Assembly (NCBI RefSeq): GCF_900128425.1
Contig: NZ_LT635782.1
Coordinates: 1,121,690 to 1,185,689 of the forward strand
DNA length: 64,000 bases
Source: Anaerococcus urinomassiliensis
GTDB lineage: Bacteria; Bacillota; Clostridia; Tissierellales; Peptoniphilaceae
Reading direction: 5' to 3'
The translations under genes were made by a program, and so were the position numbers. Each line of letters opens with the position of its first letter. Within the stretch, counting starts at the first letter, position 1. Below are positions 18,044-27,468 of this stretch, one piece after another. The notes beneath the pieces were generated by a model that saw nothing but the letters and a program-made list of their open reading frames with translations, did not search any database and had not been told where the DNA came from.

Positions 18044-21000
18044 TTAGAAAATTCCATCAAATAGACTCATTTGATTTTCTTCGCCCATATTATCTATGAT
18101 TCCAAAATTCTTTAGTGAATCCATAGCATTTTTGTTTATTGACGTCCTAGAATTTAGATCCTCAACTGATATAAATTCGCCTTTTTCTCGTTCATTTACT
18201 ATATCTATAGCCATAGCTTCTGAAACATTGTCTACCGAGCTAAGTGGTGGCAATATATTTTTTTCGCTTAGGATAAACTTTGTGGCCTCAGATTTATAAA
18301 GATCGGCCTTATCGATCATAATATCTCTAGCATACATTTCTTCAGCTACTTCTAAAACTTTTCTTATGTTTTCATCACGAGCTGTGAGATCATACCTTTC
18401 TTGGTAGGATTTAAGAGCCATTTGTATAGATTCTAGGCCATTAATGATTATTGAGTATACAAAATCATTGACCTTGGTATTAAAATATGTTGCATAAAAG
18501 GCCCTTGGATAATAGACCTTGTAGTAAGCTATACGATAGCTCATCAGACAATAAGCTACAGCGTGAGCCTTTGGAAATAGATATTTTATTTTAAGGCATG
18601 ACTCTATATACCATTCAGGAACTCCATTTTCTCTCATATAGGCCAATTGCTCTTCAGATAGGGACCTTCCCTTCCTTACAATTTCCATTATTTGGAAGGA
18701 CTTTTTCTTATCAAGGCCCTTTTGTATAAGCGAGTTCATGATATCATCACGAGTTGATATAATCTCATCAAATCCTGCAGTTTTTGCTGCTATTATATCA
18801 CGAGCGTTATTGTTCCACACGTCTGTTCCGTGGGACAGGCCTGATATTCTAGTCATTTCAGAAAACTTGGTTGGAAATGTTTCTTTTAGCATGCCGCGTA
18901 CAAAGTTTGTTCCAAATTCTGGTATGCCCAGTGTTCCTATTTCGTTATTGGAAAAATCATGCTTGATATTAAGTGGATCTGTGTTTGAAAATATCTTCAT
19001 AACTTCTGGATCACCCATCTTTATCTTTAGCGGATCAGTCCCAGTCAAGTCTTGTAGGGCACGGATGATAGATGGTACATCGTGACCAAGCAAATCAAGT
19101 TTTAAGAGTGTTTCATGCATCATATTATAGGTAAAATGAGTTGTCTTAATATCATCTTTTGGATCATCAGCTGGATATTGGATTGGAGTTATATCAAATA
19201 TTTCAATATCATTTGGCACTACAATTAGACCACCTGGGTGTTGGCCAGTTGTCCTTTTGACATCCTTTAGTCCTCTTTGAAGCTTCCTAATCTGAGCATT
19301 GGTGAAGCTTTCATTGTACTCCTCGCTGTATTTTTTGATGTAACCAAAGGCCGTGTTATCTTGGATAGCGCCTATGGTCCCAGCACGAAATACCTTGCCC
19401 TCACCAAAAAGTTCTTCAGTATATTTGTGAATTGTCGGTTGGTATTCTCCAGCAAAGTTTAAGTCTATATCTGGTTCCTTGTCTCCTTCAAAACCTAAGA
19501 AAACTTCAAATGGTATGTTGTGTCCATCTTTATTCATAGGACTTCCACAAATTGGACAATCCTTATCTGGATAGTCAATACCTGCCCCAAGTCTATCTTC
19601 CTCAAAAAATTCGCTATGCTTACATTTTGGGCACACATAGTGAGGTGAAAGTGGGTTTACCTCGGTAATGTCTGCCATGGTCGCTGCAAAGGATGAACCA
19701 ACAGATCCCCTAGATCCAACAAGGTAACCATCTCTGTTGGACTTGCCTACAAGTTCCTTGGCTATGATATATAAAACTGCATAGCCATTTGAAATTATTG
19801 AATTTAACTCGCGGTTAAGCCTATCTTCCACAATTTGTGGCAAAGGGTCTCCATAGATTGACTTAGCCTTTGTAAAACATGCATCTCTTAGCTTTTCCTC
19901 AGATCCATCGATTTTGGGTGGGAAAGTTCCAGGAGGAATTGGTCTTATATCTTCGATTTGTTCTGCAACAATCTTTGGATTTTTGATTACAAGCTCTTCG
20001 GCTAAATTCCTATCAAGGTAAGAAAATCCATCAAGCATTTCCTTTGTAGTTCTAAGATAATAAAGCGGCCTATTTTCGTGGTATCTAAAATATTGGCCCT
20101 TGTGGAGGATATTTCTTAGTATGTAATCACTTGGCTTAAGATATCTAACCCCACCTGTTGCAACAGCTAGCTTTCCATGCTCTCTTGCAAGATTGATTAT
20201 CCTTGTGTTGATCTCTTTAACTTGGTCAAAACTTCTTATCTTGCCATTGTTAACTTCATCAGCAAAGATTTCAAGTGGTTCTACTTGGAGGAAATCAAAA
20301 AGTTTTAAGGCACTATCAACCTTACTTTGTGGGTATCTGTTTAAAAGATAGTTAAATAGTAATCCTCCATGGCCACCACTTCCCACTAACAAACCTTTTT
20401 TGTATTTCTTGAGCAGAGAAATAGGGGTTTTGCCCTCGTTGGCAAAATTTTCCATCCTTGATTTGGAAATTAGCTTGTAAAGATTTTTCAAACCAACTTG
20501 GTCCTTGGCAAAGACTATGGCAGAAAATGTTTCAAACTTAGCCTTTGGATAATGTGTATCTAGCTTATTAATATTAGCTAAATCAATGTCCTGTTCCATT
20601 ATCATATCAAACATCTTTATGAAAATTTGGGCAGTTGCCCTAGCGTCATCGCTTGCTCTGTGGTGGTTAAAGGCTGGTATGTTTAGTTTTCTAGCTATTT
20701 TATCAAGTGAAAACCTAGCCATATCGTCAAATAAGGCACGCGCCATTGGTAGAGTATCCATGTAGATTGGAGAAAAGTCATAGCCAAGCTTCTTAGCATT
20801 TTCTCTTACAAAGCCAACGTCGAAATCAGAGTTTTGTCCAACCAAAATGGCATCTCCAGCAAAGTCTAGAAACCTTGGTAGAGCCTGATCAATTTTCTCC
20901 TTATCCATGACCATTTCATTGGTAATTCCTGTCAATTCTATGACCTTATCAGGGATAAGTTTTTCTGGGTTTACTAGCTCATTAAAGACATCTGTGATCT

Positions 21001-22162
21001 CACCATTTACTACTCTAACTGCACCAATCTCTGTGATTTTATCAGCAAATCTAGATAATCCTGTAGTTTCTAAGTCAAATACTACGAATTCTTGGTCCTT
21101 TATATCCTTGATGTGTGGAACATACCTTTCAGATAGGTTGGTAAGTATTCTTAGCTCATCTTCTACTAACAATAGTTCAGCGCCTGGCAGCATCTTTTTG
21201 CCAGTTTTTCTTATGGCTTCATAAAGATCTGGCAGACCCTGGAGAGTGGCCGTATCTGTGATACCAATGGCATCCCAATTCCAATCATTTAAAATTCTTA
21301 CAATATCCGCATTATCTACAAATCCATCAAGGTTTGTCATCTTGCTGTGAACTTCTAGTTCAATGCGCTTTTCTATGGCTGTATCAGTTTTTTTGGAAAT
21401 TGTTGCAGGAATTACTGAATTGGCAGTAAAGACCTCATCGTGGGCGTAGTCGTCGTAGTTTAGTACTCCCTCTATTTGGATTGCTATACCATCTTTAAGG
21501 TCGTAAAGCTTAGGATTAGTCTTTTCTGATGCAAATATTTTACAAGCTATGGCATCACTTTCATCTTCTAAGTCAAAGGTATAGATAAAGTAATTGTTTT
21601 TGGTTTGGAAGACATCTAGGCCGTAGACTGTACCGATAAGAGAAACTCTAAGGCCCTTTTTTGAATAAATTTCCGATATAGGAATCACATCTTCTCTAAT
21701 CTTTCTACCAAAATTTAGACCATCTACAGGCTCTTCTTGTTTTTTTGCATCTTTCTTGGTATTGTCAATAGCATGGCTTATACGGGTCTTAAGTTCTTCT
21801 TCCTTTTTCTTTAGGAGATCATCACAAGAATCACTTTCACAATTTTCTTCATTTTCATCTACAGGCTCAATAACTTCTCTTTCCAAGTCCTGATCTTCTA
21901 TGACCTCTACTTCATTTATATTTTCTGTAATATCATTGCCAGCCAAATCTTCTTTTACAGCTGGAGATAATTTTATAAATTCAATTGTGAGTGTCACATA
22001 AGAAAAATACTCGTCTAAGGCCTGTCTTAGCCTTTCATCAAGGTAGTCGAGGTTCGATTCTATAGTAAGTTTTAGCTCATTATTTTCTTTAAAATATATG
22101 GCATTTGTTATAGTATATTCATTTTCTTTGATTTCTACGAACCTACTTAAATCAACCTTCAT
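18044..22162 (-). CDS. polC: DNA polymerase III alpha subunit, PolC type
   Basis: A 1372-aa replicative polymerase. An N-terminal domain and OB-fold segment come first, then a split PHP domain, with the inserted DEDD proofreading exonuclease FVVFDLETTGLSRFADKITE (about residues 358-377) and later HHRASDDARATAQIF. The polymerase core has GSRGSVGSSFAATM, a four-Cys zinc motif (CPKCKHSEFF ... CPICGSP), and PDIDLNFAGEYQ with catalytic aspartates. The start overlaps the ispG end by 11 bp. Length and order are normal for Firmicutes. It makes up the last gene of the uppS-polC operon. Confidence 0.97.
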   Translation of the reverse strand: MKVDLSRFVEIKENEYTITNAIYFKENNELKLTIESNLDYLDERLRQALDEYFSYVTLTIEFIKLSPAVKEDLAGNDITENINEVEVIEDQDLEREVIEPVDENEENCESDSCDDLLKKKEEELKTRISHAIDNTKKDAKKQEEPVDGLNFGRKIREDVIPISEIYSKKGLRVSLIGTVYGLDVFQTKNNYFIYTFDLEDESDAIACKIFASEKTNPKLYDLKDGIAIQIEGVLNYDDYAHDEVFTANSVIPATISKKTDTAIEKRIELEVHSKMTNLDGFVDNADIVRILNDWNWDAIGITDTATLQGLPDLYEAIRKTGKKMLPGAELLLVEDELRILTNLSERYVPHIKDIKDQEFVVFDLETTGLSRFADKITEIGAVRVVNGEITDVFNELVNPEKLIPDKVIELTGITNEMVMDKEKIDQALPRFLDFAGDAILVGQNSDFDVGFVRENAKKLGYDFSPIYMDTLPMARALFDDMARFSLDKIARKLNIPAFNHHRASDDARATAQIFIKMFDMIMEQDIDLANINKLDTHYPKAKFETFSAIVFAKDQVGLKNLYKLISKSRMENFANEGKTPISLLKKYKKGLLVGSGGHGGLLFNYLLNRYPQSKVDSALKLFDFLQVEPLEIFADEVNNGKIRSFDQVKEINTRIINLAREHGKLAVATGGVRYLKPSDYILRNILHKGQYFRYHENRPLYYLRTTKEMLDGFSYLDRNLAEELVIKNPKIVAEQIEDIRPIPPGTFPPKIDGSEEKLRDACFTKAKSIYGDPLPQIVEDRLNRELNSIISNGYAVLYIIAKELVGKSNRDGYLVGSRGSVGSSFAATMADITEVNPLSPHYVCPKCKHSEFFEEDRLGAGIDYPDKDCPICGSPMNKDGHNIPFEVFLGFEGDKEPDIDLNFAGEYQPTIHKYTEELFGEGKVFRAGTIGAIQDNTAFGYIKKYSEEYNESFTNAQIRKLQRGLKDVKRTTGQHPGGLIVVPNDIEIFDITPIQYPADDPKDDIKTTHFTYNMMHETLLKLDLLGHDVPSIIRALQDLTGTDPLKIKMGDPEVMKIFSNTDPLNIKHDFSNNEIGTLGIPEFGTNFVRGMLKETFPTKFSEMTRISGLSHGTDVWNNNARDIIAAKTAGFDEIISTRDDIMNSLIQKGLDKKKSFQIMEIVRKGRSLSEEQLAYMRENGVPEWYIESCLKIKYLFPKAHAVAYCLMSYRIAYYKVYYPRAFYATYFNTKVNDFVYSIIINGLESIQMALKSYQERYDLTARDENIRKVLEVAEEMYARDIMIDKADLYKSEATKFILSEKNILPPLSSVDNVSEAMAIDIVNEREKGEFISVEDLNSRTSINKNAMDSLKNFGIIDNMGEENQMSLFDGIF

Positions 22163-23213
22163 TTAAATGACTTTCTTTTAAAACTTGTAAAAGTGTATCT
22201 ACTATTTCTTCTTCCTTAACCTTTTTTATCGTCTTTCCATCTTTAAATAGGAATCCCATGCCATTTGCTGCAGATATTCCATAATCAGCTTCCTTAGATT
22301 CGCCAGGTCCATTTACAGGACATCCCATGATTGCAACCTTGGCATTTACACCTATACCTTTTGACTTTTCTTCTACTTCTGCTACGATTTTTTCAAGATC
22401 CACTGTGGTTCTTGAACAAGTTGGGCATGATACGATATCAAGGCCATCACGGCGTAAGTTTAGTGCCTTTAGAATTGTCTTTGCAGCCTTGACTTCTTCT
22501 ACAGGATCTCCTGTTATGGAAACTCTGATAGTATCTCCTATCCCATCTTTTAGCAAAGATCCTATACCGATTGAAGATTTTACAAGGGCTTGATACAAAG
22601 GACCAGCTTCTGTTACTCCTAGGTGAAGGGGATAATCAACAAGGTCTGATAGCTTCCTATAAGCATCTATCATAGTGTTTACATCAGAAGATTTTACAGA
22701 TATTTTCATTTTATAAAAATCCATATCTTCTAAGATCTTGATTTCTGACATGGCACTTGCCACGAGAGAATCAGCATTAACACCCCCAAATTTGTCCACA
22801 ATCTCTCTTGAAATGGATCCGGAGTTGACACCAATTCTTATAGGGATATCCTTTTTCTTGCAAGCTTCGACAATCTCTCGAACCTTATCCTCGCTTCCGA
22901 TATTACCTGGATTATACCTTAGGCAATCACAGTCATTTTCTACAGCTGCTAGGGCTAATTCGTAATCAAATTGTATGTCAGCTACAAAAGGAATATTGGT
23001 TCTCTTCTTAATTTCTGGAATTGCTCGTGCATCTGCCATATCATTTACTGCGGATCTAGATATGTCGCAACCCGCTTCTTCTAGGGCCTTGATTTGCCTT
23101 ACGACAGAGTTAATATCGCTAGTCTTAGCTGTTGTCATTGATTGGATAGAAATAGGAGAGTCACCTCCGATTGCAACGTCTCCTACATAAATTTTTCTAG
23201 TATTTTTTCTCAT
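22152..23213 (-). CDS. ispG: 4-hydroxy-3-methylbut-2-en-1-yl diphosphate synthase (IspG/GcpE)
   Basis: A 353-aa enzyme of the MEP isoprenoid pathway. N-terminal TIM barrel with SIQSMTTAKTSD. The C-terminal iron-sulfur part has CPTCSRT and IMGCPVNGPGE, giving the three cluster-binding Cys. The start at 23213 has AGGAGATCT upstream. It follows rseP by 10 nt. Presence of ispG implies the MEP route, although dxr is not in this cluster. Confidence 0.96.
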   Translation of the reverse strand: MRKNTRKIYVGDVAIGGDSPISIQSMTTAKTSDINSVVRQIKALEEAGCDISRSAVNDMADARAIPEIKKRTNIPFVADIQFDYELALAAVENDCDCLRYNPGNIGSEDKVREIVEACKKKDIPIRIGVNSGSISREIVDKFGGVNADSLVASAMSEIKILEDMDFYKMKISVKSSDVNTMIDAYRKLSDLVDYPLHLGVTEAGPLYQALVKSSIGIGSLLKDGIGDTIRVSITGDPVEEVKAAKTILKALNLRRDGLDIVSCPTCSRTTVDLEKIVAEVEEKSKGIGVNAKVAIMGCPVNGPGESKEADYGISAANGMGFLFKDGKTIKKVKEEEIVDTLLQVLKESHLNEG

Positions 23214-23223
23214 TAGATCTCCT

Positions 23224-24237
23224 CTAAAAAAGTGTAAATATATCTTTTATTGTGACTATTAGTATCAGGGATAATAAGATTATAAATCCTGCAATAGTCA
23301 CCTTTTCTTCTATTTTCTTGTTGACCCTTTTTTTTGTAATCATCTCATAAAGATTTGTAAAAATTTTTGATCCATCAAGGGCTGGAAATGGTATCAAGTT
23401 AAAAACTGCAAGGTTAACACTGATGTATGACAAGAAATATAGGACATTCATTACTCCATTTTGAGCTTGGTTGCCAATTTCTTTTACTACACCAACTGGG
23501 CCGCTTAGAGAGCCAAAGGAAAGTTTTCCCGTAAACAAATTACCTAAAACAGTAAAAATAAGCTTAATGTTTCGGCCAGTTTCTTTAAAACCAAGGCCAA
23601 TGGCTTCAAAAAATCCCACACTTCGCATCTTGGCAGTTACGCCAATATAGGCCATATCATCTTGAAATGATGGGATGATATCAAAGGACTTTTCTTCATT
23701 ATCTCTTCTAAGTTTTACAGTCACTGGCTTATCTTTTTGATTAGTCTCATAAAAACTAGCCAGAGCCTTTGAGATATCAGTAAAATCGTTAATTTCTCTA
23801 TCTCCAACACTCAAAATCTCATCATCCAAGATAATTCCAGCTTCTTTTGCTTTTGAATCCTCAGTAAAGCCACCAACAGAATTCGTAGCAGTTCCACTGT
23901 TAAAGGCAACTATAGTAAATACGATAACTGCAAGTATGAGATTCATAAGAGGTCCTGCAAGGATTGTCAAAAATCTCTTGTATGCAGGTGCGTTGTCGTA
24001 GCTTCTTGGGTCATTTGACTCGTCGTCTTCCCCTTCCATAGCACAATATCCCCCAATTGGTAGAAGCCTTAGAGAATACTTCGTTTCTCCCTTTTGATTT
24101 GATACTAGCTCAGGTCCCATACCGACAGCAAACTCATTTACTTTTATGCCTGATAATTTTGCCACTATAAAATGTCCAAACTCGTGGATAGTTACCAAAA
24201 GTAAGAACATCACAATGGCTATAATAATTGTTCCCAT
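23224..24237 (-). CDS. rseP: Site-2 intramembrane zinc metalloprotease RseP/RasP
   Basis: A 337-aa membrane protease. The zinc motif HEFGHFIVAK (about residues 18-27) lies in the first helix, a PDZ domain follows the second helix (about 120-200), and the third ligand motif NLIPFPALDGSKI is near residue 285. Four helices are predicted. It cleaves membrane-embedded substrates such as anti-sigma factors and signal-peptide remnants, and in related bacteria matures peptide pheromones. The start at 24237 has AAGGAG upstream. Confidence 0.94.
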   Translation of the reverse strand: MGTIIIAIVMFLLLVTIHEFGHFIVAKLSGIKVNEFAVGMGPELVSNQKGETKYSLRLLPIGGYCAMEGEDDESNDPRSYDNAPAYKRFLTILAGPLMNLILAVIVFTIVAFNSGTATNSVGGFTEDSKAKEAGIILDDEILSVGDREINDFTDISKALASFYETNQKDKPVTVKLRRDNEEKSFDIIPSFQDDMAYIGVTAKMRSVGFFEAIGLGFKETGRNIKLIFTVLGNLFTGKLSFGSLSGPVGVVKEIGNQAQNGVMNVLYFLSYISVNLAVFNLIPFPALDGSKIFTNLYEMITKKRVNKKIEEKVTIAGFIILLSLILIVTIKDIFTLF

Positions 24238-24246
24238 TTATTCTCC

Positions 24247-25023
24247 TTAAATGATAGAAAAAAGATAAAGGATTGGCGCAATAAATATCATAGAATCAAA
24301 CCTATCGATAATTCCCCCATGACCTGGGATTATATTTCCAAAATCTTTTATTCCCGTTTTTCTCTTTATAAAACTTGCCACCAAATCCCCAATCTGGGAT
24401 AAGATAGCTCCAAATACTGAAAAAATTATAACATAAGTTGTGTTAATACCAAGTAAATTATATTTATGATAAACCAAATTTAAAACTAAAGCTCCAAGTA
24501 TACCACCTACACAGCCTTCGATAGTCTTCTTTGGACTAATGTGAGCTATGGATTTGATTTTGCTTCTGCCAATAGTAGAACCTATCAAATAGGCAAAAGT
24601 ATCAGAACCCCAAGCTGTGATATAAAGTGGCCAAATATAATTTATGTCCCTAATCCTAATTATGGTTCCCATCAAGGTAGGGATATACATAAGGATAAAA
24701 ATCCCAATACTAATTGTATAAAAAGATATATCCTCCTTAAATATCATATAAATTAGTAGTGCAATGACAGAAAAAATTATTGCCAAAATAAAGGCATCCT
24801 TATCTTGCCAGTATGCTGCCCCCATTATGATAAAATCACAAATATATAACAAAGTTTTCGGAAGCTTTATATCTATATTGTCAAAAGCCCAAGTAATCTC
24901 CCTTATAGCTATAAGAGAAAATACTGTAAATCCAATACTTAGTGATAGGTGGCCAAAATATGTTATGGCAAATATCACAAGTAGTATTATGGCTCCACCA
25001 TATGTTCTCTTTAACAAATTCAT
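24247..25023 (-). CDS. cdsA: Phosphatidate cytidylyltransferase
   Basis: A 258-aa membrane enzyme with about eight helices. The CDP-alcohol motif is at the C-terminus: SQIGDLVASFIKRKTGIKDF, followed by PGHGGIIDRFDSMIF. ISPKKTIEG is the other family signature. It makes CDP-diacylglycerol from phosphatidic acid for phospholipid synthesis. ATG overlaps the uppS stop by 4 bp. The next gene is rseP, 9 nt away, with no dxr in between. Confidence 0.95.
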   Translation of the reverse strand: MNLLKRTYGGAIILLVIFAITYFGHLSLSIGFTVFSLIAIREITWAFDNIDIKLPKTLLYICDFIIMGAAYWQDKDAFILAIIFSVIALLIYMIFKEDISFYTISIGIFILMYIPTLMGTIIRIRDINYIWPLYITAWGSDTFAYLIGSTIGRSKIKSIAHISPKKTIEGCVGGILGALVLNLVYHKYNLLGINTTYVIIFSVFGAILSQIGDLVASFIKRKTGIKDFGNIIPGHGGIIDRFDSMIFIAPILYLFSII

Positions 25024-25718
25024 TTGACATCTCCAAAACGGCGGTTGCGTCTAGAATATTCCTCAATGGCCATATCAAAGTCCTCATAGGAAAAGTCCGG
25101 CCAAAGCTTATCAGTAAAATATAGCTCACTATAGGCAATTTGATAGATCAAAAAGTTTGAGATTCTTAGCTCACCACCTGGTCTAATTAGTAAATCAGGA
25201 TCTGGTATATCTTTAGTATACAAATAATCTGAAATTAGTTCTTCATCAATATCTTCTGCCCTATAACCTTCGTTAATAATATTTTTAAAGGCGTGGACGA
25301 GCTCATTCCTACCACCATAGTTTAAAGCAATATTTATAAACAGAGATTTGTTATCCTTCGTTCTATCAAGTGCTAATTCGACTGCCTTTCTAGTTTGGTC
25401 AGGAATAGCAGACAAATCTCCCAAAAAGTTCAACTTACAGTCTTCTTTCATAAGTTGGTCAATTTTATCATTTACAAATTTAATAAGAAGTTTCATCAAA
25501 TAGTCAACTTCTTTTTTTGGTCTTTTCCAATTCTCGGTAGAAAATGCATAGAGTGTCAAATATTTTACTCCACGTTTTTTGGCATGGATAGCTATATCGA
25601 CAACATTTTCTGCTCCATTTTTATGGCCAAAAGTTCTTGGCATATTTCTTTTTTGAGCCCAACGTCCGTTCCCATCTAGGATTATGGCAACGTGACTTGG
25701 TGTTTTTATATCTTCCAT
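25020..25718 (-). CDS. uppS: Isoprenyl transferase (undecaprenyl diphosphate synthase)
   Basis: A 232-aa cis-prenyltransferase. Motifs: HVAIILDGNGRWAQKR (catalytic Asp), FGHKNGAENV, LTLYAFSTENWKRP and the C-terminal DLLIRPGGELRISNFL. It makes the C55 lipid carrier for cell-wall synthesis. It heads the uppS-cdsA-rseP-ispG-polC operon. A TATAAT (minus strand, 25746-25751) lies about 28 bp upstream, but its -35 box is poor. Confidence 0.96.
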   Translation of the reverse strand: MEDIKTPSHVAIILDGNGRWAQKRNMPRTFGHKNGAENVVDIAIHAKKRGVKYLTLYAFSTENWKRPKKEVDYLMKLLIKFVNDKIDQLMKEDCKLNFLGDLSAIPDQTRKAVELALDRTKDNKSLFINIALNYGGRNELVHAFKNIINEGYRAEDIDEELISDYLYTKDIPDPDLLIRPGGELRISNFLIYQIAYSELYFTDKLWPDFSYEDFDMAIEEYSRRNRRFGDVK

Positions 25719-25801
25719 ATTTCCCTCTTTATAAAGTCTAGATTTATTATACCGTTTTTAGAGATAAGACACTTAAATATTATAAGTTAGATTTATATCT
25801 A

Positions 25802-25829
25802 TTTACTATACGATTTTTTATGCTATAAT
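25802..25829 (+). promoter_or_regulatory. Promoter of the ECF S component gene
   Basis: TTTACT (25802-25807), a 16-bp spacer and TATAAT (25824-25829). The start codon is about 110 bp downstream, leaving a structured leader of about 100 nt. Confidence 0.55.
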
Positions 25830-25850
25830 TTATATAGCTTATTTAAAGGC

Positions 25851-25925
25851 AGGATACTTAACTGATCCTAGCAAAATAAAAACTAAGTTAGTGAACAAAA
25901 AAAGAACGGTATCAATATGAACCGT
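25851..25925 (+). promoter_or_regulatory. Structured 5' leader (possible small pseudoknot riboswitch plus hairpin)
   Basis: AGGAT (25851-25855) pairs with ATCCT (25865-25869). The 9-nt loop ACTTAACTG can pair with TAAGT or AGTTA at 25884-25890, across an A-rich linker, which makes an H-type pseudoknot of about 40 nt. Size, A-rich linker and topology recall preQ1-I riboswitches, but the conserved loop bases of that class are not matched. A second hairpin (ACGGT 25906-25910 with ACCGT 25921-25925) ends just before the AGGAGG ribosome binding site and could gate translation. Confidence 0.35.
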
Positions 25926-25939
25926 ATCAGGAGGTAAAA

Positions 25940-26686
25940 ATGAAAAAAGAAAAACTAACTAGCAAAAAACTTGTTACAGCTGCCATACTTGGTGCTATAA
26001 CAGTAGTACTTTCCCTTACACCACTAGGGCTAATACCACTGGGCTTAATCAATGCTACAACCATGCATATTCCAGTAATAATTGCAGCCATTGTAGAAGG
26101 ACCACTTGTAGGCGCTCTAGTAGGACTTATATTTGGAATATCTTCATTAGCTAATGCTATTATTAGACCAAATCCGGTTTCATTTGTATTTTACAACCCA
26201 CTTATTTCAATATTGCCAAGAGTTCTTATAGGCATCACTTCATACTATGCTTACAATGCCCTAAAAGGAAAAGATGAAAAAACGTTAAAGGTACTAACAA
26301 AAGTATTGTGGACACTTATCTTACTAGGACTAGTTTACTTACTATATAGAAATATCAAAACTGGCGCAACAACCCTAAACATAGTCTTGGTTGTAATTCT
26401 ACTTATAATTACAATTGGCTTGCTTATCTATTCAAGAAAAACACCTACTCTAGACTTCCCAGTAGCCATAGGGGCCTTTGTGGGATCTATGACCAACACC
26501 ATACTTGTTCTAGGTGGCATATATGTAATATATGCTGAAAAATACGTAAAAGCAGTAAATATTCCACTTGAAAGTGCCAAATCAGCCATACTTGGTGTTT
26601 CGATCACATCAGGTATCCCAGAAGCAATCCTATCTGTAATACTAGCAACATCAGTAGTAAAAGCTTTAAAGAATACGAGAAGGTAA
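25940..26686 (+). CDS. ECF transporter S component, probably for pantothenate
   Basis: A 248-aa membrane protein. N-terminal KKLVTAAILGAITVVLS and the segment MHIPVIIAAIVEGPLVGALV are typical of ECF S components, with further helices in the region FGISSLANAI. It has more residues than the usual about 180 because two extra hydrophobic segments (about residues 118-160) are inserted between a KGKDEK loop and the last two helices. It is directly followed (1 nt) by a CoaX-like gene. This supports a pantothenate role (PanT-like), which is inference from context. It would work with a shared EcfA/A'/T module encoded elsewhere. Confidence 0.8.
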   Translation: MKKEKLTSKKLVTAAILGAITVVLSLTPLGLIPLGLINATTMHIPVIIAAIVEGPLVGALVGLIFGISSLANAIIRPNPVSFVFYNPLISILPRVLIGITSYYAYNALKGKDEKTLKVLTKVLWTLILLGLVYLLYRNIKTGATTLNIVLVVILLIITIGLLIYSRKTPTLDFPVAIGAFVGSMTNTILVLGGIYVIYAEKYVKAVNIPLESAKSAILGVSITSGIPEAILSVILATSVVKALKNTRR

Positions 26687-26687
26687 A

Positions 26688-27458
26688 ATGTTACTTGCAA
26701 TTGATATAGAAAATAAAATTACAAATGTAGGGATTTTTAAAAATAGAAATCTAGTAGCTAATTTTCTTATAACAACTGACAGAAATAAATCAATAGATGA
26801 AATTTACCTCATCCTAAAGCTAATGCTAATGGATAAGGATATCAAATTTTCTGATATTGACCATGTAATAATCTCTACTGTGGTTCCAGAATTATTAGAA
26901 AGCTACAGCAAGATATCAAAAAAAATAATTAATAAAAATCCAATCATCATATCTCCTGGAGTAAAAACAGGTATAAATATAAAATGTGAAAATCCAAAGG
27001 AAGTTGGCACAGACAGGATAATCAGGGCTGTTGGAGCAAGTGATATCTATGATAAAAACATCATAATCATATCAGCTTCAACTATTACTACAATTGATTA
27101 TATTAATGATAAAAAAGAATTTTTGGGTGGTGTGATTCTCCCTGGCATTGACCTTTTTGAAAAATCTCTACACCAAGAAAGTGCCAAACTTCCACAAGTA
27201 GAAATTCTAAGGTCTAAGAAAATCCTAGGAAATAATACAACAAAGTCAATCCAAAGCGGAATTTTCCACGCCTATCAAAACGCTTGTTGGGGTCTAGTCA
27301 AGGATATAATTGATGAACGCAGACTAAATGATGAAAATCCCGAAATAATTATTACAGGCAAGTATAGAAACTTATTGGCAAAATCTACATCTACTCAAAT
27401 CCCATCACTAGGACTTATAGGTCTAAGCAAAATATTTGAAATTAACAAAGAAAAATAA
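26688..27458 (+). CDS. CoaX-like protein (type III pantothenate kinase family) with altered catalytic motifs
   Basis: A 256-aa protein of the CoaX/ASKHA fold. Preserved motifs: ENPKEVGTDRIIRAVGA (the G-x-D-R substrate motif), GGVILPGIDLF, and TTKSIQSGIFHAY. Two catalytic motifs are changed. The phosphate-1 motif D-x-G-N-T reads AIDIENKIT, and the D-F-G-T-A-T-T motif with the catalytic Asp reads ISASTITTID. CoaX uses ATP to phosphorylate pantothenate, the first step of CoA synthesis. Here the protein may be inactive, use altered chemistry, or act as a regulator. It is co-transcribed with the upstream ECF S component. Confidence 0.75.
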   Translation: MLLAIDIENKITNVGIFKNRNLVANFLITTDRNKSIDEIYLILKLMLMDKDIKFSDIDHVIISTVVPELLESYSKISKKIINKNPIIISPGVKTGINIKCENPKEVGTDRIIRAVGASDIYDKNIIIISASTITTIDYINDKKEFLGGVILPGIDLFEKSLHQESAKLPQVEILRSKKILGNNTTKSIQSGIFHAYQNACWGLVKDIIDERRLNDENPEIIITGKYRNLLAKSTSTQIPSLGLIGLSKIFEINKEK

Positions 27459-27468
27459 TAAAAGCAAT

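Noticed and set aside
25851..25890. Calling the leader a preQ1-I riboswitch outright.
   Set aside because: Topology is similar but conserved loop and binding bases are not matched; kept only as a low-confidence structured leader.
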